Source: Planctomycetaceae bacterium
GTDB lineage: Bacteria > Planctomycetota > Planctomycetia > Pirellulales > Thermoguttaceae
Assembly: GCA_031274385.1 (NCBI GenBank)
Contig: JAISQH010000182.1
Location: forward strand, 1-8,887
Length of the DNA: 8,887 bases
Direction: 5' to 3'
In this document: positions 1-5,800 of the stretch, piece after piece
Position numbering within the stretch: the first letter of the stretch is position 1
Layout of the letters: each line of letters opens with the position of its first letter
Made by a program: the position numbers and the translations under genes
The notes under the pieces: model-generated
What the model was told of the DNA's origin: nothing
Database searches by the model: none
Seen by the model: the letters and a program-made list of their open reading frames with translations, nothing else

Positions 1-17
1 TCGTCACAAATTTACCG

Positions 18-34
18 GAACTCCGAAGGAGTTC
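18..34. repeat. Short palindromic repeat, copy 1 (GAACTCC-GAA-GGAGTTC)
   Basis: Perfect 7-bp arms GAACTCC (18-24) and GGAGTTC (28-34) are separated by GAA. It is the first of three such palindromes in the first 175 bases. No gene is visible around it. It resembles dispersed REP-like palindromes of bacterial spacers; the family is not one I can name. Confidence 0.7.
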
Positions 35-80
35 AATTTGATGTTTATGGTTACTGTGACAAAGTTAATCCCTTTTTATT

Positions 81-97
81 GAACTCCTACGGAGTTC
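81..97. repeat. Short palindromic repeat, copy 2 (GAACTCC-TAC-GGAGTTC)
   Basis: The 7-bp arms are identical to those of the copy at 18-34, with spacer TAC. The conserved arms and variable 3-nt centre suggest a dispersed hairpin element rather than a chance palindrome. Confidence 0.7.
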
Positions 98-120
98 TCG
101 TTTTGTTTGTACACTTACCA

Positions 121-142
121 CGTGCTGCACTTCGTTTGCACG
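121..142. repeat. Small inverted repeat CGTGC...GCACG
   Basis: The arms CGTGC (121-125) and GCACG (138-142) flank a 12-nt loop. It lies between palindrome copies 2 and 3 and may be part of the same composite repeat. The arms are short, so the call is tentative. Confidence 0.35.
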
Positions 143-156
143 GGGTTATCCAAAGT

Positions 157-173
157 CAACTCCTACGGAGTTG
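157..173. repeat. Short palindromic repeat, copy 3 (CAACTCC-TAC-GGAGTTG)
   Basis: This is the same element as copies 1 and 2, but the outermost pair is C/G instead of G/C. Both arms changed together, so pairing is kept. That is what selection on a folded RNA or a hairpin-recognising protein would leave, although one instance is weak evidence. Confidence 0.65.
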
Positions 174-208
174 TTTTAATTCATAATACAAACCGAACAC
201 ATTATTAA

Positions 209-309
209 AAGGGAGCTTCTAAAAACTCATTGTTTTACCTAAAAAGTGCTCGCAAGTCCCTTATTTTTCAATGCAAGATTTGTGAGGAGTGAGGTTTTTA
301 GAAGTTCCC
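209..309. repeat. Inverted repeat with CTTCTAAAAAC / GTTTTTAGAAG core
   Basis: An exact 11-bp inverted repeat pairs 216-226 with 294-304. Similarity continues outward imperfectly: TGAG on the inner side and TCCC on the outer side recur on both arms. The right arm lies inside the open frame that begins at 243, which is one reason to place the start of the following gene further downstream. Confidence 0.55.
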
Positions 310-368
310 AAAAGTTTTGCGAACAACGGGATGTTAATAATACCTTTACAAAAATAATTCACAAAAAC

Positions 369-737
369 ATGATCTTTATGACTGCCGAAAGTATAAGTAC
401 AATGATAGTAATATTTATTATGAAAACAAAAAATAAAAATATCTATACTTTTTTACTAATTGCCTTTCTTTTCTATTTTATTTGCACACTTTTTGTGAAT
501 GAGCATATTGCTTGTCATCTATTTTTGATATATAGTTTTCTCCCTTTTATTTTTTTTCGTGAAGACAAATCCTGCATAAAACCTATTTTGTTCCTCATAT
601 TCCTTATATTTTGGTTTTTATTGGGTTCTATGACTATTGCCCCAAACAACGAAATAAAAAAACTTCAGAAAAATCAACTGAAGGAAAAGTCCGTGTTGTG
701 CTTGTCCATGAACGTTGAAATAGCCCAAGATTATTGA
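369..737 (+). CDS. Hypothetical small membrane protein
   Basis: I do not recognise this protein. From ATG 369 it has 122 residues with three strongly hydrophobic stretches at about residues 25-43, 49-63 and 70-90. A KTKNKN segment precedes the first, and a hydrophilic lysine-rich tail (NNEIKKLQKNQLKEK) follows the last. It looks like an integral membrane protein, with no catalytic motif visible. The start is uncertain because no candidate has a good ribosome-binding site. The frame is open from 243 (GTG at 246), but the 5' part overlaps an inverted repeat; ATG 378, 402 or 420 are also possible, and 420 gives a classic lysine-then-hydrophobic N-terminus. The DNA is far richer in A+T than the neighbouring genes. 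In such DNA stop codons are frequent, so an open frame this long is unlikely by chance, which argues for a real gene, perhaps acquired or decaying. No partner gene is adjacent. Confidence 0.42.
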   Translation: MIFMTAESISTMIVIFIMKTKNKNIYTFLLIAFLFYFICTLFVNEHIACHLFLIYSFLPFIFFREDKSCIKPILFLIFLIFWFLLGSMTIAPNNEIKKLQKNQLKEKSVLCLSMNVEIAQDY

Positions 738-779
738 TACAATAATAGGATGGGGAACAATTTTTAGAAAGTGCGTTTA

Positions 780-823
780 TTAAGACATTCAAATAAGGTA
801 ATTAAGACATTCAAATAAGGTAA
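780..823. repeat. 22-bp tandem duplication
   Basis: Two exact, adjacent 22-bp copies (780-801 and 802-823) begin TTAAGACATTC and end AAGGTAA, followed by a partial third match (ATAAGG). The exact identity suggests a recent slippage duplication. No function is evident. Confidence 0.85.
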
Positions 824-908
824 TAAGGTTGATCTTTTTTATGATCAATGGCTACTAAGGTTGTTTTTGTAAGAAAATCAGGTTGGAAATAAGGTCATTA
901 TAAAATCC

Positions 909-1076
909 GTGAGTAGTTAGGGGTCTGGGGGTTGAGGTTTGTGATTTGTGGGGAACGCAAGCGATTTAAAAACCGACTACTGGCTACTGACTTCCGGGTA
1001 CTCTTTTCTTGGGGTTTGTGATTCGCTTGCGTCCCCACAAATCACAAACCACAAACCCTGACCCCTAACTACTGAC
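909..1076. repeat. Large imperfect inverted repeat (arms about 57 bp)
   Basis: The left arm (909-966) and right arm (1021-1076) are near-complementary over their whole length; shared parts include AGTAGTTAGGGGTC, GGTTTGTGATTTGTGGGG and CGCAAGCGA. The 54-base centre has no reading frame. The shape is that of a non-autonomous MITE-like or REP-like element, without a transposase. The right arm contains the reverse complement of GGGGACGCAAGCG (1024-1036), which recurs exactly at 7336-7348 inside another inverted repeat. The left arm has the same motif with one inserted A (950-963). Confidence 0.75.
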
Positions 1077-1216
1077 ACTGTTGGACTCAGATAAAATAGT
1101 GAATCTTTTCCGATTTTTCGGTTTTTTCCGGTTTTTGTTGCTCTGTTGGACTTTATTAGCCGATTAAAGAACGAAGAGATTGGTTTTGTTCGGTTCGGGA
1201 ATCGTTCCTTTTTATT

Positions 1217-1300
1217 GTAGGGGCAATCCCTTGCAGTTACTCCGAACGATCACCAATTCAGGGCGACCACAAGGAGGGCGACCGCAAGGGTCACCCCTAC
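1217..1300. repeat. Repeat element with GTAGGGG / CCCCTAC ends
   Basis: The exact 7-bp terminal inverted repeats GTAGGGG (1217-1223) and CCCCTAC (1294-1300) extend imperfectly inward to about 25 bp on each side (shared CCTTGC and GT blocks). The interior carries a near-duplicate, GGGCGACCACAAGG then GGGCGACCGCAAGG. Elements with this GTAGGGGC...GCCCCTAC shape occur dispersed in planctomycete and other environmental genomes; that statement is from memory. It ends 35 bases before the WD40 start codon, so it probably lies within or next to that gene's promoter/leader region. Confidence 0.7.
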
Positions 1301-1335
1301 GATAAATCATTCCTTATTTTTTTAGAGAGAGTGCG

Positions 1336-2562
1336 ATGTTTTCAAAGTTAAAGTTAATATCATTTTTTTCTTGTTTAGGAAAAGAATCGGGGATTTTCAA
1401 AACTTTCGGAAATTCGGGATTTTTTGGCTTTTTGGGCTTTTTTAGTATTGTATTGTTTTGTGCCGGTTTTCAGGTCGGTCAGGTCATGGGGCAACCGGTT
1501 TTTGAAGCGGCAGAAACAGTTCGGCTTTATGAAAAAATTGCGGACAGTGACCGGGTTCCTGTGATTACGTGTATTGATCTTGAGAAAAGCGGTCGTCTTT
1601 TGGCGGTTGGCGGTGACGATCATTTGGTTCGGCTTTGGGATATTCAAGCCAAAGGTTTTATCCGCGAATTGCAGGAACATCTTGACTGGGTTCGCGGTTT
1701 GGCATTCAACCCGGATCAGACCCGCCTTGCAACCATCGGACAAGACGGGCAAATCAAACTCTGGGAAGTACAAAACGGAACATTGATTCGTTCGTTCAAA
1801 GGGGGACGCGGCACCCAAAAGATTTTGTTTCATCCGAACGGTTCACGATTTGCGGTTTGCGGATTCGACAAAAACGTTCGGATTTATGACGCGGCAACCG
1901 GTAATTTGCTGAATACATTGGAAACGCATGGAACAAATAATAAAGCCATTGCTTTTTCTACGGACGGTTCTTTGCTGGCGGTTGGCGGGCGAACCGGCGT
2001 GATTCGGGTTTGGCAAACATCGGACTATCAGCGTCTGACCGATTTGAAAGGTGACGGACGGCGGGTTCATGCGCTTGCCTTTTCTCCCAACGCTTCTCAA
2101 TTGGCTTCCGGCGGAGACGGACCGTTTATCATGGTTTGGAAACCAACCGACGGAACCTTGCTTCAAACTCTCCCGGAACGTCCCGGCAAAACGTTTTCCC
2201 TGATTTATTGCGGTCAAACGCTGCTTGCTTCCGGCGAAAGTGATAATGCGATACGAATTTGGGATCTTTCAAAAAACCAAAACACGGCAACCCTGCTTGG
2301 TCATACCGGAACTATTTCGACCATGATTTACGAACCAACATCGAACCGGCTCATTTCCGGCAGTTTTGATACCTCGCTTCGATTTTGGACAATACCGGGT
2401 GATTCCGTTCCGGCGGCTCCGGTTGCGGCGACTCCGGCAGTGACGGTTCCGGTTGCGGAATCATCGGCAACACCGTTTGCCGAACCATTTACCGAATCAA
2501 TTGCCGAACCAATTAATGTTGCAACTCCGACGCTCAATTTTTCAGTTCCCGTACAATTTTAA
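1336..2562 (+). CDS. Exported WD40 repeat (beta-propeller) protein
   Basis: This 408-residue protein contains one seven-bladed WD40 propeller. The blade-ending aromatic residues fall at W101, W143, Y184, W226, W268, W309 and W351, a regular 41-42 residue spacing. Typical blade cores are LLAVGGDDHLVRLWD, LATIGQDGQIKLWE and LLASGESDNAIRIWD. WD40 propellers are non-catalytic protein-binding scaffolds; the partner is unknown. Residues 27-50 are hydrophobic and rich in Phe and Gly, after a long n-region with several lysines, and VMG-Q (50-53) is a plausible signal-peptidase site. I therefore infer export or membrane anchoring. VLFC does not fit a lipobox. Residues 357-408 form a Pro/Ala/Glu-rich tail (AEPFTESIAEPI), probably disordered. 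The ATG follows a purine-rich AGAGAGAG about 5-10 bases upstream, a weak ribosome-binding site. The next gene is 281 bases away, so an operon is unlikely. Confidence 0.9.
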   Translation: MFSKLKLISFFSCLGKESGIFKTFGNSGFFGFLGFFSIVLFCAGFQVGQVMGQPVFEAAETVRLYEKIADSDRVPVITCIDLEKSGRLLAVGGDDHLVRLWDIQAKGFIRELQEHLDWVRGLAFNPDQTRLATIGQDGQIKLWEVQNGTLIRSFKGGRGTQKILFHPNGSRFAVCGFDKNVRIYDAATGNLLNTLETHGTNNKAIAFSTDGSLLAVGGRTGVIRVWQTSDYQRLTDLKGDGRRVHALAFSPNASQLASGGDGPFIMVWKPTDGTLLQTLPERPGKTFSLIYCGQTLLASGESDNAIRIWDLSKNQNTATLLGHTGTISTMIYEPTSNRLISGSFDTSLRFWTIPGDSVPAAPVAATPAVTVPVAESSATPFAEPFTESIAEPINVATPTLNFSVPVQF

Positions 2563-2595
2563 TGAACCATTTATTATAATCCCCAAACCATAATT

Positions 2596-2764
2596 GTCTG
2601 AACAAGATTTTTCGGATTGATAAAATTGATAGGATAATTTGTTGAGAATAATTGACGATTCTAAATCTCTGTTTTTCAACATGAAAAGGAAATCCTAATC
2701 CAACACAATTATTTCCGGCACACAATCCTATTCATCTTACCAATCCCAAAAATCCTGTTCAGAT
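2596..2764. repeat. Long inverted repeat filling the spacer (arms 40 bp)
   Basis: The left arm (2596-2635) and the reverse complement of the right arm (2725-2764) match at most of 40 positions, sharing TCTGAACA, GATTTTT, GGATTG and ATAGGAT. The centre is about 89 bases without a gene. It resembles the ACAGGATTTTTGGGATTG-type repeats I recall from planctomycete spacers. The transcript could fold and separate the WD40 gene from the giant gene, but there is no T-tract typical of an intrinsic terminator. Confidence 0.65.
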
Positions 2765-2824
2765 AATAGGAACCCTTTTCAGTTACTTCGTCAATCATTT
2801 AATTATTTCATTCCCCCCTTTCAC

Positions 2825-2846
2825 GAAAACACGGAGGTTTTCAGTG
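2825..2846 (+). promoter_or_regulatory. Shine-Dalgarno site in the loop of a small hairpin, deciding a GTG start
   Basis: GGAGG (2833-2837) lies six bases before GTG 2844 and is the clearest ribosome-binding site on the plus strand. It fixes the start of the giant gene on a non-ATG codon. GAAAAC (2825-2830) and GTTTTC (2837-2842) could pair around it, leaving ACGGAG in the loop. That stem is AT-rich and weak, so regulation by folding is only a possibility. Confidence 0.6.
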
Positions 2847-5800
2847 GGTTTTTTCAATCATATTTTCGGTACCGTTTCTCCAAACCAAAAAACAGGCAAG
2901 CGTTCCAAGTTATTTCGGAAACATATTTGCCGCTTTGAAGAAATGGAACAACGCGAACTCCTTTCCGCTACACCCTACGTTGCTCCTGATGCAATCAATG
3001 TCGGTGTGGTCTATCACGAAGACTATTCCAAAGGAAGCCACGAAGATCAAGGTGGTGATACATTTATCGTTTCTTGGAATGGCGGTGCCGATGGAACAAC
3101 GCTCAAAAAAATCGCTATTGATTTGACAACGAGTCATGCCAAGGAAATTATGTATTTTAATGTCGATCCAGATTCACCGCAAGGAATAAATGGTTCCGCA
3201 TTTCCGTTCACGATTCTTCCTGACAGTGATATTGGCAGCAATGACGTTACGTTTTCCATTTCAAAAAATGGTCAATATCTTGAAATCTTTTTCTCCAATT
3301 TTGAAGTCGGAAAACTGTTCAAATTCAAAATTGATGTCAACTTGAAAGATTCCAACAATATTCTTCCAATTGTACCCGGAGCCCATTTCGAAGGTTCTGG
3401 TTTCGAAGCGGTGTTTTCTTCCGAAAAATTCGAAGAATTAACGTACAACTCAACGTTTGTTGACACGTTCGCTAATCCGCAACAATTCAATCTTTCTGTA
3501 CCGGCGGATGCTTATTTTGATGATCCGAACGATTCTCGTAAGGCAATGACTGCCGGAGTGGTTGAACAGATAACCGAATCTCAGAAACCGTTAGCCGGTT
3601 CGATTTCCGGTTACGTCTATGAAGATGTCAACAACGACGGAATCAAAGCCTCTAATGAAAACGGAATTGCCGGGGTTTGGCTGGAGTTATTCGTTTACGA
3701 GAACAACCAATACGTAACAACCGGACTTAAAGTTCAAACAGATGCAACCGGTTTTTATCGTTTTGATAACATTGCCGGAGGAAAAACGTACAAAGTTGTT
3801 GAAACTCAGCAGCCCGGCGGTTACATTGACGGCAAGGACACACCGGGAACAATTGACGATGTAACGGTTGGTCGCGCGGTTCCGACTGACGAGTTGGCGG
3901 ACATTCATATCGGCGCGAAGGAAGACGGTATCAATTATAATTTTGGAGAACTGAAACGAGCGTCCTTCAGCGGTTTCGTCTATCATGACCGGAACAACAA
4001 CGGGATTCGTGAAAACGGCGAAGAAGGAATTAGCGGTGTGAAAATTCAACTTCAGGTTCTGAACTCTCTCGGATCGTACGAAAACGTTCCTGACGCGGTT
4101 GCCACAACCGGAGCAGATGGTCAATATTCGTTCGACAATCTTGATTCGTTCAAGACTTACCGTGTGGTCGAAACGCAGCCGGATGATTGGACAGACGGCA
4201 AAGACACGGTCGGAAAAATTAACGGCGTTCCCGTCGGCAATGTCCAGCAGGATGATAAAATCAGTGACATTTATCTGCGCTTCGACGAACATGGTACGGA
4301 GTACAATTTCGGTGAATATAAAATGGGATCAATTTCCGGTAACGTTTATGAAGACAAAAACAACAACGGAATCCGTGAACCGGGCGAACCGGGAATTGAC
4401 GGCGTTACGATTTATCTTTGTATTGTTGATGAAAACGGTAACCAGAAAAATATTGCTCAAACGGTGACACACGACGGCGGTCAATATTCCTTCGATGGTT
4501 TGCTTGAACCGGGCAAAACATATTGCCTCACCGAAGAGAATCCCGAAGGTTATTGCGACGGAATCAATTCAATCGGAACAGTTAGCGGTGTCACGACTGG
4601 TGAATTGAAGCCGGACAATCAGGATGCCATGACCAACATTATTGTTGGTTCCGGTCAGGAAGGAATCAATTATAATTTTGCCGAAAATCGCCGCGGTTCT
4701 CTTAACGGTTACGTTTATGAAGACGCGAATAAAAACGGACAAAAAGATTCCGGTGAAGCCGGTATTGCCAATGCCGTTTTGACGTTGTGGGTTTGGGACG
4801 CAACCGGTAACAAATATGTCCAAACAAGTAAAACCGCCACAACCGATGCCAATGGTTATTATGAATTTACCGGCTTGTGTCCGTTCAAAAAATATCAGAT
4901 TGTTGAAACGCAGCCGGCTCAATACAATGACGGTCAGGAAACAGTGGGTTCACTTGGCGGCGATAAATCCGTCAACGATGTGATTTCCAACATTGATTTA
5001 CCGCCGGACGGAAAAGGTAACAATTACAATTTCGGCGAACTGATTCCGACTCCGCCTCCGTCGGTGCCGGGTTCGTTGAGCGGTTACGTTTATGTCGATG
5101 CGAACAAAAACGGTTCAAAAGAGTCCGGCGAATCAGGAATCGGCGGAGTTACGTTGACGCTTTATCAACTTGTCAACGGTTCCTATGTCAACACGGGTAA
5201 AACCGCAACAACCGATTCGAACGGATATTATATTTTCAAAAATCTTGATCCCGATCAAACGTATCAGATTATCGAACGACAACCCTCGTCTTATGATGAT
5301 GGCAACGAGACAATTGGTTCGCTTGGCGGTGTGTTGTCGGCAAACGATGTGATTTCCGATATTATTTTACCGCAGAACGGAGAAGGAATCGGTTACAATT
5401 TCGGCGAGTTGGAAAAAACACCGCCTGATCCTGAAAAAGGATCGTTAAGTGGTTATGTGTACGTTGACGCAAACGGAGACGGTCAGAAAGGAACCAATGA
5501 ACGCGGAATTTCCGGTGTGGCGTTATCGCTTTGGAAATTCGACGGGACAACTTATCTTGAAACAGGTCAAATGACCACAACCGATTCAAATGGATATTAT
5601 ATCTTTACGAATCTTGATCCGAACGAAACTTATATGATTGTTGAAACACAACCCGATGCTTATCAGGACGGAGCGGACAGTATCGGAACACTTGGCGGCA
5701 ATCAACTTGAAAACGACAAAATTCAGGATATTACGCTTGCTCCCGGTCAACACGGGTTTGATTACAATTTCGGCGAATTGGAAAAGGAAACTCCGCAACC

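Larger units (their letters stand above)
738..1335. other. Gene-free spacer rich in repeats
   Basis: No credible reading frame was found here. The stretch holds a 22-bp tandem duplication (780-823), a 6-bp-stem hairpin TTGATC/GATCAA (829-848), a large inverted repeat (909-1076), two copies of CTGTTGGACT (1078-1087 and 1143-1152) flanking T-rich DNA with CCGATTTTTCGG-like sequence, and the repeat element at 1217-1300. I saw no convincing promoter for the gene that follows. Confidence 0.6.

Noticed and set aside
909..1076. Insertion sequence
   Set aside because: There are long inverted arms but no transposase frame between or beside them, so it is kept only as a repeat element.
1088..1142. Terminator from the CCGATTTTTCGG / TTTTTTCCGG stretch
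   Set aside because: The stem would be only three base pairs, with no gene ending nearby on either strand.
1450..1495. Lipoprotein signal (VLFC) in the WD40 protein
   Set aside because: Phe before Cys does not fit the lipobox consensus; an ordinary signal peptide or anchor is more likely.
3687..4292. 201-residue minus-strand reading frame in the SdrB region
   Set aside because: It is antisense to well-formed SdrB repeats, and its length follows from codon bias in the real gene.
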